A stretch of DNA of 64,000 nucleotides from Actinoplanes sp. NBC_00393. Its GTDB lineage: Bacteria > Actinomycetota > Actinomycetes > Mycobacteriales > Micromonosporaceae. Under the pieces are notes generated by a model that worked only from the letters and a program-made list of their open reading frames with translations, had not been told where the DNA came from and made no database searches. The stretch is taken from the NCBI RefSeq assembly GCF_036053395.1, contig NZ_CP107942.1, positions 9,270,001-9,334,000 on the forward strand, written 5' to 3'. The position numbers and the translations under genes are program-made. Shown here in pieces: positions 35,258 through 42,793 of this stretch (position 1 is its first letter; every line of letters begins with the position of its first letter).

Positions 35258-35602
35258 ATGGCCAAAACGTTGAAACGTGCGGCGGCGTTCACGGCACTCA
35301 GCCGGGCGCTGACCGCCGGTGCCCGAGGCGGACCGTCGGTCGGCAAGCGGCTCGCCGCCCTGCCGAGGATGGCGACCGCCACAGCCCGCGGGGAGTACGA
35401 CGGCGGCCTGCGGATCGCGCTGATGACGGCCGCGACCGTCTACGTGGTCTCGCCGATCGACGCGGTGCCGGAGGCGCTGTTGTGGGTCTTCGGGCTGATC
35501 GACGACGCCGTCATGGTCACCTGGTTGGCCGGCGCGGTGCTCGCCGAGACCGAGCGGTTCCTGGAGTGGGAGCGGACCCGCCCGCGCCTGGTCGTAAAGT
35601 AA
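35258..35602 (+). CDS. DUF1232 (YkvA-like) membrane protein
   Basis: 114 residues with the family core YVVSPIDAVPEALLWVFG, in which the SPID motif sits at the start of a hydrophobic hairpin, followed by LIDDAVMVTWLAGAV. Function of DUF1232 is unknown; it may be membrane associated. ATG 35258 follows GAAAGGGG at 8 nt. The cbs gene begins 3 nt after its stop, so the two are co-transcribed, although no functional link is known. Confidence 0.8.
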   Translation: MAKTLKRAAAFTALSRALTAGARGGPSVGKRLAALPRMATATARGEYDGGLRIALMTAATVYVVSPIDAVPEALLWVFGLIDDAVMVTWLAGAVLAETERFLEWERTRPRLVVK

Positions 35603-35605
35603 AGC

Positions 35606-36964
35606 GTGCGCTATTACGACAACGTGGTCGAGATCATCGGCAATACCCCGCTGGTCCGATTGAACAGCGTGACCGACGGCATCAGCGCCACCGTGCTGGC
35701 CAAGGTCGAGTACTTGAACCCCGGCGGCTCGGTCAAGGACCGGATCGCGCTGCGGATGGTGGAGGACGCCGAGAAGGCGGGCCTGCTCAAACCCGGCGGC
35801 ACGATCGTCGAGCCGACCAGCGGCAACACCGGCGTGGGTCTGGCCCTGGTGGCCCAGCAACGCGGTTACAAGTGCGTCTTCGTCTGCCCCGACAAGGTCA
35901 GCGAGGACAAGCAGAATGTGCTCCGGGCGTACGGTGCGGAGGTGGTGGTCTGCCCGACCGCCGTCGCGCCGGAGGACCCGCGCTCCTACTACAACGTCTC
36001 CGACCAGCTGACCCGGGACATCCCGGGCGCCTGGAAACCGGACCAGTACAGCAATCCGGCGAACCCCCGGTCGCACTACGAACAGACCGGGCCGGAGCTG
36101 TGGGAACAGACCAACGGCAAGATCACCCACTTCGTGGCGGGGGTCGGCACCGGCGGCACGATCAGCGGCGTCGGGCGATACCTGAAAGAGCAGGGCTCGG
36201 TACGGGTGATCGGCGCCGACCCGGAGGGGTCCGTCTACTCCGGCGGCACCGGCCGGCCGTACCTGGTCGAGGGGGTCGGCGAGGACTTCTGGCCGACCGC
36301 GTACGACCGTCAGGTCACCGACGAGGTCATCGAGGTCAGCGACTCCGACTCGTTCGAGATGACCCGCCGGCTCGCCCGTGAGGAAGGCCTGCTCGTGGGC
36401 GGCTCTTGCGGGATGGCCGTGGTGGCGGCGCTCGAGGTGGCCCGCAAGGCCGGACCGGACGACGTCGTCGTGGTCCTGCTGCCGGACGGTGGCCGTGGGT
36501 ACCTGTCCAAGATCTTCAACGACAAGTGGATGGCCCGGTACGGGTTCCTGCGTACCCAGACCGGCACGCCGACCGTCGCCGACGCGCTGGCCGGCAAGGG
36601 CGCCGAGATCCCGCCGCTGATCCACGTGCACCCGACCGAGACGGTGCGCGACGCGATCGACTACATGCGGGAGTACGGCGTTTCGCAGCTCCCGGTGCTC
36701 AAGGCCGAGCCGCCGGTGGTGACCGGTGAGGTGGCCGGTTCCATCTCGGAGAAGGCGCTGCTGGACGCGCTGTTCACCGGGCAGGCCCACCTGCACGACA
36801 CCATCGAGAAGCACATGAGCGACGCGCTGCCGATGATCGGCGGTGGCGAGCCGGTGGCCGAGGCGGTCGTGCTCCTGGAGAAGTCGGACGCCGCGATGGT
36901 CCTGGTCGACGGCAAACCCGCCGGCGTCCTGACCCGGCAGGATCTGCTCGCCCATCTGAGCTAG
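35606..36964 (+). CDS. cbs: Cystathionine beta-synthase with CBS domain pair
   Basis: 452-residue PLP enzyme condensing homocysteine with serine to cystathionine. PLP lysine Lys44 in NPGGSVKDR, phosphate-binding TSGNTGVG (71-78), a GGTISG loop (GTGGTISGVGRY), then a Bateman module of two CBS domains (about 335-450, starting IHVHPTETVRDAI). GTG 35606. With metB at 47047 it completes a transsulfuration route. No heme-binding N-terminal region of the human type is present. Confidence 0.93.
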   Translation: MRYYDNVVEIIGNTPLVRLNSVTDGISATVLAKVEYLNPGGSVKDRIALRMVEDAEKAGLLKPGGTIVEPTSGNTGVGLALVAQQRGYKCVFVCPDKVSEDKQNVLRAYGAEVVVCPTAVAPEDPRSYYNVSDQLTRDIPGAWKPDQYSNPANPRSHYEQTGPELWEQTNGKITHFVAGVGTGGTISGVGRYLKEQGSVRVIGADPEGSVYSGGTGRPYLVEGVGEDFWPTAYDRQVTDEVIEVSDSDSFEMTRRLAREEGLLVGGSCGMAVVAALEVARKAGPDDVVVVLLPDGGRGYLSKIFNDKWMARYGFLRTQTGTPTVADALAGKGAEIPPLIHVHPTETVRDAIDYMREYGVSQLPVLKAEPPVVTGEVAGSISEKALLDALFTGQAHLHDTIEKHMSDALPMIGGGEPVAEAVVLLEKSDAAMVLVDGKPAGVLTRQDLLAHLS

Positions 36965-37004
36965 CTGGCTCCGCTTCGCTCCTCACCGGCGGCGTTTTGC
37001 GGGT

Positions 37005-37571
37005 TCACCGGCGGGTGAAGTGTGACACCTGCTTCCAGGCCGGGTCGGGCGTGACGGTCATCCGGACGCGCCCGTCCGGCCAGGAGGCGATCAGCGGCTT
37101 CAGCGACTCGGCGGCGGCCGGGCGGTCGGCGTACAGGTGTGTGGTGCGTACGCCGTCGCAGGTCTCGTGGGCGACGATGACCGCGCCGTCCGCGTACCGG
37201 CCGAAGTGGTCCTCCAGGGCGTGCAGCTGCGGCAGGACGTCCCTGACCGGGAGGCCGTTCTCGTCCCGGCCGCGGTACGGCACGTCCAGCCGGACGTGCA
37301 GGTCGTGGCCGGGATGACAGGCCGGCTGCAGCGGGCTCTGCACGAGAACGATGAGCGGTTTGCCGTCCCGGGCTCCGGACAGCGCGCGCCAGTTGTACCC
37401 GCCGTCGACCGGCGCCAGGCCCGCGACCAGCGCGACCAGGTCCCGGCCGGTCAGGCCGTCGCCGGGTGTAGTGGCCGCGGCGATCCCGCCCACCCAGATC
37501 TCGACGGTGTCCTCGCCGAGCAGCCAGTCCAGCGAGAGGAACGCGACCTGGTTGCGGGCCTCCTCCGGCAT
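37005..37571 (-). CDS. DUF695-like protein, probably the 3' remnant of a disrupted gene
   Basis: 188 residues beginning PEEARNQVAFLSLDWLLGED, which in relatives I recall is an internal block of a longer protein, followed by a DUF695-like end. No membrane segment or signal. Immediately upstream (37572-37684) another frame encodes HLLVVSAAGDPELRSLAERW, the expected N-terminus of the same family. About 60 residues that normally lie between the two blocks seem missing, and the frames do not match, suggesting an out-of-frame internal deletion. If translated, this part would start at ATG 37571. Convergent with cbs, 40 bp away. Confidence 0.6.
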   Translation of the reverse strand: MPEEARNQVAFLSLDWLLGEDTVEIWVGGIAAATTPGDGLTGRDLVALVAGLAPVDGGYNWRALSGARDGKPLIVLVQSPLQPACHPGHDLHVRLDVPYRGRDENGLPVRDVLPQLHALEDHFGRYADGAVIVAHETCDGVRTTHLYADRPAAAESLKPLIASWPDGRVRMTVTPDPAWKQVSHFTRR

Positions 37572-37684
37572 GGCGGCGGACCGGCCCGGCGCCAGCGTTC
37601 GGCCAGTGAGCGCAGCTCCGGATCGCCGGCCGCGCTGACCACCAGCAGGTGCCGGATTCGTCTTCGACCGCCGCTTGAAAGCAC
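37572..37684 (-). pseudogene. N-terminal remnant of the DUF695-like gene, out of frame
   Basis: From GTG 37684 the minus strand reads RRRIRHLLVVSAAGDPEL and continues SLAERWRRAGP before losing family similarity where the downstream fragment begins in another frame. It fits the 5' end of the gene at 37005-37571. The assignment rests on remembered family layout, not an alignment. Confidence 0.45.
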
Positions 37685-37703
37685 CCGCGGACGGTATCGC
37701 GAC

Positions 37704-38633
37704 TCAGGTGAGTTCGGTGGGGCGGGCGATCACGTCGACCAGGGCGTTGCGGCGGAGCAGGGTGATCGGCAGGTCGGCGCCGATCGCCGGGCCCAGCATC
37801 AGGCGCTGCAGGGCCTGCACGCTCTGCACCGGACGGCCGCCCGCGGTGACCAGGATGTCGCCGAGGTAGACACCCGCGGTGCCGGCCGGGCTGCCCGGCA
37901 CCACCTCGACCACTCGCAGGCCGGACTTCTGGCCGAGCCGTTCGGCCAGCTGCGGCGGCAGCGGGGTGGGCAGGCCCGCCACGCCCAGCCAGGCCCGGCG
38001 GACCCGGCCGGTGGCGACCAGTTCGCCGATGATCGACCGGGTGGTGGCGTTGATCGGTACGGCCAGGCCGAGCCCGTAGCCGGCCACCGCCGTGTTGATG
38101 CCGATCACGGTGCCGGAGGAGTCGGCGAGAGCCCCACCGGAGTTGCCCGGGTTGAGGGCGGCGTCAGTCTGGATGACGTTGTCGATGATGCGTACCCGGC
38201 GGCCGTCCCGGGCCGGGAGCGACCGGCCCAGTCCGGACACGACGCCGGCGGTGACCGAGCCGGCCAGGCCCATCGGGTTGCCGACCGCGACCACGAGCTG
38301 GCCGATCTTCAGCCCGTCGGCGTCGCCGAGCGGCGCGGCCGGCGCGCCCGGATGGTGCACCCGCACCACGGCGAGGTCGGAGAGCGCGTCGGCGCCCACC
38401 ACGTCGAACGGGGTCTCGACACCGTCGGCGAAGGCCGCCGAGCCGCCGTTCGCGCCGGCCACGACGTGCGCGTTGGTGAGTAGGAAACCGTCGTCGGTGA
38501 AGGTGACCGCGGAACCGGCCCCGCCTCGGGGAGACCGGACCGAGAGAGCGGCCACCGAGGGCAGCAGGCGGGCCGCCACGCCGGTGACGACCCGGCTGTA
38601 GGCGTCCAGAGCCTCGGATTCTTCGGTGTCCAT
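37704..38633 (-). CDS. HtrA/DegP-like trypsin-fold serine protease with PDZ domain
   Basis: 309 residues. Catalytic triad His56 (LTNAHVV), Asp86 (ALSDLAVV) and Ser165 (NPGNSGGAL); a C-terminal PDZ domain (about 215-305, GLRVVEVVPGSPAGTAGVYLG). Unlike classic HtrA it has no signal peptide or membrane helix; the protein starts MDTEESEALDAYSR. It would therefore act in the cytosol, unless exported by another route. ATG 38633 is the only start compatible with this domain layout; the frame extends upstream without protein-like sequence. Regulation not visible. Confidence 0.88.
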   Translation of the reverse strand: MDTEESEALDAYSRVVTGVAARLLPSVAALSVRSPRGGAGSAVTFTDDGFLLTNAHVVAGANGGSAAFADGVETPFDVVGADALSDLAVVRVHHPGAPAAPLGDADGLKIGQLVVAVGNPMGLAGSVTAGVVSGLGRSLPARDGRRVRIIDNVIQTDAALNPGNSGGALADSSGTVIGINTAVAGYGLGLAVPINATTRSIIGELVATGRVRRAWLGVAGLPTPLPPQLAERLGQKSGLRVVEVVPGSPAGTAGVYLGDILVTAGGRPVQSVQALQRLMLGPAIGADLPITLLRRNALVDVIARPTELT

Positions 38634-38810
38634 GTGACAGACAACAGCCGCTGACCCCGGTCGATGCCCGTGGTGCGTCCGCCCATGGCGAACAACGGCC
38701 GTCACGGATAGTCGCCGCAATCGCACAGACAGTCCGACCGGCCGATGGTTCGCTGCGGTTGTATCTGTCGTGACGGAGCTTTGAGCCAGTCCCGGACGGA
38801 GGGTTAGGGA

Positions 38811-39146
38811 ATGGTCGACGTCGATGAGGCGGCGCCCAGTGACATCGTGGACCGCCTGCTGTGGCGCGACGCGCAGCACATGCTCGAACGCCACGAGGCG
38901 GCCGGCGCGGACGGTAACTGCGTCTGGTGCGGGTGGCGGTGGCCGTGTTCGGCACGCCGGCTGGCCGAGCGGGCCGACGCCGTGGCCCGCCGTCCGTGGC
39001 GCGAGGCCTGGACGTTGCGGCACGACGTCAACAGCATGCGGACCCTGCCCGGCCGGCGTTACGGCCTGGAGGACGGTGGGAACGCTCCGGGTCGTCATCG
39101 CACCGATTTCAGCCCCAACGACCATCAGTGGAGGTACCTCGACTGA
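38811..39146 (+). CDS. Small cysteine-containing protein, function unknown
   Basis: 111 residues with CVWCGWRWPCSARRLAERA, a Cys-x2-Cys-x5-Cys cluster that may bind zinc, after an acidic helix ERHEAAGADG. The rest is Arg-rich and partly disordered. Similar short proteins with one C-W-C-G patch are common in actinobacteria, but I cannot name the family. ATG 38811 follows TTAGGGA. It is divergent from the HtrA-like gene, 177 bp away. Confidence 0.65.
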   Translation: MVDVDEAAPSDIVDRLLWRDAQHMLERHEAAGADGNCVWCGWRWPCSARRLAERADAVARRPWREAWTLRHDVNSMRTLPGRRYGLEDGGNAPGRHRTDFSPNDHQWRYLD

Positions 39147-39358
39147 ACCAGAGATCTGGACGTCGTCGACGAGCTTGACCGTCCCCCGGCAAGCAACGGC
39201 TTCCCGGCCCGGCGACGTCACCCGGCGGTGACGCCGGGGCGCCCCGCCAGCGTTCCGGCATCCCGCGCCCAGACCCGCCCTTGAACTGGATCATCGGACC
39301 AGCACGCCTCCGCTGGTCCGCGCCTCCGGCCAGGCGCATCCGGTTCGGGCGGGGCGGT

Positions 39359-39417
39359 GGGCGGGAGTACGTGACCAACAGGTTCCCCCGCATTCACTCG
39401 GTCACGTACTCCCGCCC
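39359..39417. repeat. 18-bp perfect inverted repeat with 23-nt loop
   Basis: GGGCGGGAGTACGTGACC (39359-39376) and its exact complement (39400-39417) flank a 23-nt spacer. This exceeds what a terminator needs and lies over 200 bp from the nearest upstream stop. No transposase or target duplication is visible. Confidence 0.8.
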
Positions 39418-39421
39418 GACC

Positions 39422-39454
39422 AGCAGCCCGCCGCACTCGTTGCGGCGGGCTGCT
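39422..39454. terminator. 13-bp perfect hairpin, terminator-like
   Basis: AGCAGCCCGCCGC / GCGGCGGGCTGCT with loop ACTCGTT, followed by TCGGCTTCGG. Only 4 bp from the preceding inverted repeat. It could terminate the plus-strand small gene at 38811, although 275 nt downstream. Confidence 0.6.
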
Positions 39455-39541
39455 TCGGCTTCGGCAAGTGCCCGACCCACTTTTCACACCTGAGATCGAA
39501 AAAAATCGACATGTCAGGACATCTCGCGCAGACTCGGAAGT

Positions 39542-39868
39542 ATGTCGCCGAGATTCCGCAACAACGAGGAGCGGGCCGCCTGGGAGCTCGCCGAATCCCT
39601 GATCCAGCAGGGCCGGGCCATGATGCGCGAGGCCGAGAAGGCCATGGAGACGTGGCGGACCGGCAAGGAGATGAACCGCCAGCGGTGCGCCCGCCGGGGG
39701 ATCAGCGCCTCGGACGCGGAGATCCGCTGGTCGGCGACGGCCACCGCGAAGAACGCCATCACCAACAACAACTTCCACATGGGCCTCGCGACGATGTATT
39801 TCGGCGCCGCCACCGCGAATTACACCCGGGCGCTGTACCTGCGCGACAACGACAGCGCCCGGATCTGA
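39542..39868 (+). CDS. Small helical protein, function unknown
   Basis: 108 residues, predicted largely alpha-helical and soluble (RAAWELAESLIQQGRAMMRE, then NFHMGLATMYFGAATANYTR). No recognised domain, signal or membrane helix; the repeated Ala/Met helices suggest a helical hairpin. ATG 39542 has only GGAAG very close upstream, so initiation may be leaderless. The dyad at 39511-39522 lies 20 bp before the start and could be its operator. Confidence 0.65.
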   Translation: MSPRFRNNEERAAWELAESLIQQGRAMMREAEKAMETWRTGKEMNRQRCARRGISASDAEIRWSATATAKNAITNNNFHMGLATMYFGAATANYTRALYLRDNDSARI

Positions 39869-39884
39869 GCCGTGTGGCTGCCGC

Positions 39885-40049
39885 TCAGTCGTCGGGCGCG
39901 TCGTGCTCGGCGACCGGCGAGGCCGGCGGCCGGGGCGGGTCCGCCTGAGCCGGCGAGGCCGGGACAGCCAGCGCCAGTCCGAGGACGGCGCCCGCGCCGA
40001 TGAGGCGCAGACCGGCGAGGGAGACGGGACGGCGTTCGGACTTCTCCAT
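39885..40049 (-). CDS. Very small secreted peptide (54 residues)
   Basis: A complete signal peptide: basic start EKSERR, a hydrophobic core (GAGAVLGLALAVPAS) and a signal-peptidase site AQA-D at about 36/37, leaving an 18-residue mature part rich in Pro and acidic residues that ends EHDAPDD. AGAAGGAGT lies 7 nt before the ATG, a strong site, which is why I accept so short a gene. Convergent with the gene at 39542 (16 bp) and divergent from the CYTH-CHAD gene. Function unknown. Confidence 0.65.
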   Translation of the reverse strand: MEKSERRPVSLAGLRLIGAGAVLGLALAVPASPAQADPPRPPASPVAEHDAPDD

Positions 40050-40139
40050 GCAGCACTCCTTCTGAGCCGGGCTCCCACGATGCCAGCCGAACCTGAGACA
40101 CCGCTGTGTTAGAAGCGCCGGAACGGGCACCATTGACCT

Positions 40140-41564
40140 GTGGAGATCGCCACCGAAACCGAGCGCAAGTACGACGTCCCCGAGACCTTCGAACTTCCCG
40201 AGCTGGCCGGTGCGGCCGGCATCGCCGGTGTCGGCGACGCCGAGATCCATGATCTCGACGCCACCTACTTCGACACCGCGGACCTGCGGTTGATGAAAAA
40301 CCGTCGGACACTTCGGCGGCGCACCGGCGGGCACGACGCGGGCTGGCATCTGAAAACGCCCGGGGACGGCTCCGGGCGTACCGAGCATCGGGTTTCCGGT
40401 GAGTCCGCAACGCCCCCCGACGAGCTGCTGGACCTGGTCCGGGTGATCGTCCGGCGGCATCCGGTGACGCCCGTCGCCCGCCTCTGCACCCACCGGGTGG
40501 AGACGCCGCTGCGCGACGCCGACGGCCGCACCCTGGCGCTTATCGCGCAGGATCAGGTGCGCGCCGAGTCGGACGGCGAACAGACCTCCTGGCAGGAGGT
40601 CGAGGTGGAGCTCGTCGACGGCGACATCGCGGTCCTTGACGCGGTCGAGCGGGCGCTGCTCGACGCCGGCGCCCGCCCGGCGGAGGGCCCGTCGAAGGTG
40701 GCGCGGGCGCTGGCCGGGCGTCTCGCCGCCGCGCAGCAGGAGAAGACCAAGGGCAAGATCAACCCCGTTTTCCGGTACGCGCGGGAGCAGCGCGACGCCA
40801 TCCTCGAACGCGACCCGGCCGCCCGTCGTGGCGAGGAGGAGGGCGTGCACAAGATGCGGGTCGCCACCCGGCGGCTGCGCAGCACGCTGAAGACCTACAA
40901 GCGCTGGTTCCCCGAGAACCAGGTGGGCGACGAGCTGCGCTGGCTGGCCCATACGCTCGGCGCGGTCCGCGACCCGCAGGTGCTGGAGGAGAAACTGCTG
41001 GCCGGGGTGGCCGACTCCGGGCCGGAGTTCGAGCCGGCCGCACAGCGGATCAAGTCGGGTCTGGAGCACCGGGTCGCGCAGGGCCGGGAGGAGTTGGCCG
41101 AGGCACTCGGTTCGGACCGCTACCTCGATCTGCTGGACCGCATCGACGAGCTGGTCGACCAGCCCACCTCGGCCGGCAACCCGGCGAAACGGACCCGGAA
41201 GGCCGTCCGCAAGGCGGACGACGAGCTGGACGCCGCGCTGGCGGGCGGGGTGGACGAGGAGATCCACGAGGCCCGCAAGAGCTACAAGAAGGCCCGGTAC
41301 GCGGTCGAGGTGATCGCCCCCGAGGTCGGTAAACCCGCCAAGCGTCTGGTGAAGGCGCTGACCGCCCTGCAGGACGGGCTCGGCGCCCATCAGGACTCCA
41401 CCGTCGCCCGCGAAGTGCTGCGCGAACTCGGTTCGGACAGTTTTCACTTCGGCGTGCTATACGGCAGGCAGGAACAAGTGGGTAAAGAGACGCTGGCAGC
41501 AGTGCCCGCGCTGGTGCGGGCCTCTCGGCGCAAGAAGGTACGGCGGTGGCTGGCGAAGACATGA
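40140..41564 (+). CDS. CYTH-CHAD domain protein (polyphosphate-associated)
   Basis: 474 residues: an N-terminal CYTH triphosphate tunnel domain (about 1-195, with ETERKYDVP carrying the ExExK motif) and a C-terminal CHAD helical domain (about 215-470; EGVHKMRVATRRLRSTLK and EIHEARKSYKKARYAVEV give the paired histidine/basic helices). CYTH enzymes hydrolyse triphosphate compounds and CHAD domains bind polyphosphate. The stop overlaps the ppk2 ATG (ATGA), linking it to polyphosphate metabolism. GTG 40140. Confidence 0.9.
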   Translation: MEIATETERKYDVPETFELPELAGAAGIAGVGDAEIHDLDATYFDTADLRLMKNRRTLRRRTGGHDAGWHLKTPGDGSGRTEHRVSGESATPPDELLDLVRVIVRRHPVTPVARLCTHRVETPLRDADGRTLALIAQDQVRAESDGEQTSWQEVEVELVDGDIAVLDAVERALLDAGARPAEGPSKVARALAGRLAAAQQEKTKGKINPVFRYAREQRDAILERDPAARRGEEEGVHKMRVATRRLRSTLKTYKRWFPENQVGDELRWLAHTLGAVRDPQVLEEKLLAGVADSGPEFEPAAQRIKSGLEHRVAQGREELAEALGSDRYLDLLDRIDELVDQPTSAGNPAKRTRKAVRKADDELDAALAGGVDEEIHEARKSYKKARYAVEVIAPEVGKPAKRLVKALTALQDGLGAHQDSTVAREVLRELGSDSFHFGVLYGRQEQVGKETLAAVPALVRASRRKKVRRWLAKT

Positions 41565-42514
41565 GCATCGACATCGACACTTCCTACGACGACACCACGA
41601 CGGGCCCCTATGACGGCCCGGTCGCCGAATTGGCCGGTTACCGGGTGGTGGACGACGAGGACGACGACCCGCGGCTGCTGAAGGCGGACGGCACCCCGGT
41701 CGACACCTGGCGCGAGGACTACCCGTACGACGAGCGGATGGACCGCACCGAGTACGACCACGACAAACGGCTGCTCCAGATCGAATTGCTGAAGCTGCAG
41801 AACTGGTGCAAGGACACCGGCGAGCGGTTGGTGATCCTCTTCGAGGGCCGGGACGCGGCCGGCAAGGGCGGCACCATCAAGCGGTTCATGGAGCATCTCA
41901 ATCCGCGCGGCGCCCGGGTGGTGGCCCTGGAGAAGCCGAACGAGAAGGAGAGCAGCCAGTGGTATTACCAGCGTTACATCAAGCACCTGCCGTCCGCCGG
42001 TGAGATCGTGCTCTTCGACCGGTCCTGGTACAACCGGGCCGGCGTCGAGCGGGTGATGGGCTTCTGCACCCGCGCGGAGTACCTGGAGTTCATGCGGCAG
42101 ACCCCGGAACTCGAGCGGATGCTCGTCCGGTCCGGCGTACATCTGGTGAAGTTCTGGTTCTCGGTGACCAGCGGCGAGCAGCGGACCCGGTTCGCGATCC
42201 GTCAGGTCGACCCGGTACGCCAGTGGAAGCTCTCCCCGATGGACCTGGAGTCCCTGGACAAGTGGGACGACTACACCGAGGCCAAGGAGGCGATGTTCTT
42301 CTACACGGACACCGCCGACGCCCCGTGGACCGTGGTGAAGAGCAACGACAAGAAGCGGGCCCGGCTCGCAGCGATGCGGCACGTGCTGCACCGGTTCGAT
42401 TACACCGGCAAGGATCCCGAGATCGTCGGCACGCCCGACCCGCTGATCGTGGGCCCCGCCTCGCTGGTGGTGGAAAGCACCGAAATGTCGCCCAGGGTAT
42501 TCCCGCGGCTGTAG
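41561..42514 (+). CDS. ppk2: Polyphosphate kinase 2 family protein
   Basis: 317-residue P-loop kinase transferring phosphate between polyphosphate and nucleotides. Walker A EGRDAAGKGG (95-104), Walker B/lid FDRSWYNRAGVERVMGF (152-168), and the core WKLSPMDLESLDKWDDYTEA. The N-terminal 55 residues are acidic (DDEDDDPRLL), a feature of the group that phosphorylates ADP or GDP. ATG 41561 overlaps the preceding stop; a GTG at 41546 is also possible. It works with the CYTH-CHAD partner and, in reverse, with Ppx at 20621. Confidence 0.92.
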   Translation: MSIDIDTSYDDTTTGPYDGPVAELAGYRVVDDEDDDPRLLKADGTPVDTWREDYPYDERMDRTEYDHDKRLLQIELLKLQNWCKDTGERLVILFEGRDAAGKGGTIKRFMEHLNPRGARVVALEKPNEKESSQWYYQRYIKHLPSAGEIVLFDRSWYNRAGVERVMGFCTRAEYLEFMRQTPELERMLVRSGVHLVKFWFSVTSGEQRTRFAIRQVDPVRQWKLSPMDLESLDKWDDYTEAKEAMFFYTDTADAPWTVVKSNDKKRARLAAMRHVLHRFDYTGKDPEIVGTPDPLIVGPASLVVESTEMSPRVFPRL

Positions 42515-42528
42515 TGATTCTAAAAGCG

Positions 42529-42558
42529 TTGGCAGGACGCCTCTCGGGTGGCTAACGT
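42529..42558 (+). promoter_or_regulatory. Promoter of the rnz leader
   Basis: TTGGCA (42529-42534) and TAACGT (42553-42558) with an 18-bp spacer. The start point would be about 42565, just before the Shine-Dalgarno sequence of the small leader ORF, giving a 5' leader of about 230 nt ahead of rnz. Confidence 0.55.
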
Positions 42559-42564
42559 GGCCGT

Positions 42565-42793
42565 ACACGTGAAGGGAGGTGGTCCGAAGTTGTATAGCAA
42601 CGGGACTCGTGAGGTGGCTGTCCGCTAGCCGCTGTCCTTGACAGCTTCGTTTGAAAACGTCGAGACCGTGTGGCAGCGGCCCGGCGAGTACCAGACAGCC
42701 ACCCGACCCCAGGGGATCCGGCCTTGTCCGACCGGACCACGCTCGTCAGCGAGCGTGGAAGTCCCCTGGGGTCGCTTCATATGGGGGTCCCAG
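42565..42793 (+). promoter_or_regulatory. Structured, attenuator-like 5' leader of rnz
   Basis: Elements in order: leader ORF; GGTGGCTGTC (42613-42622) complementary to GACAGCCACC (42694-42703); a second GCTGTC (42631-42636) that can pair with GACAGC at 42640-42645; then a large terminal structure, CGACCCCAGGGGA (42704-42716) with TCCCCTGGGGTCG (42762-42774), enclosing CCACGCTCG-TCAG-CGAGCGTGG (42737-42758). The two GCTGTC and two GACAGC blocks allow mutually exclusive pairings. I do not recognise a named riboswitch. Confidence 0.55.
42590..42628 (+). CDS. Leader peptide ORF upstream of rnz (12 codons)
   Basis: TTG start preceded by AAGGGAGGTGG (42572-42582), nearly a full complement of the 16S rRNA 3' end. 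Reads (M)YSNGTREVAVR then TAG. The codons GAG GTG GCT GTC form the left arm of a stem with 42694-42703, so ribosomes on this ORF would affect folding. Too short for homology; support is the exceptional ribosome-binding site and its fit with the RNA structure. Confidence 0.5.
   Translation: MYSNGTREVAVR

Larger units (their letters stand above)
39147..39541. other. 395-bp spacer with two strong hairpins
   Basis: No gene is supported here. The spacer contains an 18-bp inverted repeat (39359-39417), a 13-bp hairpin (39422-39454), an A-rich patch (GAAAAAAATCG at 39498-39508) and a dyad ATGTC-AG-GACAT (39511-39522) just upstream of the next small gene. Confidence 0.65.

Noticed and set aside
39359..39417. 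Insertion-sequence or MITE with terminal inverted repeats
   Set aside because: No transposase, no target-site duplication and only a 59-bp element; kept as an inverted repeat.
42704..42774. Simple terminator for ppk2
   Set aside because: It is 190 nt after the ppk2 stop, downstream of a promoter-like sequence and a translated-looking ORF, so a leader structure of rnz is more likely, although termination of ppk2 transcripts there is not excluded.
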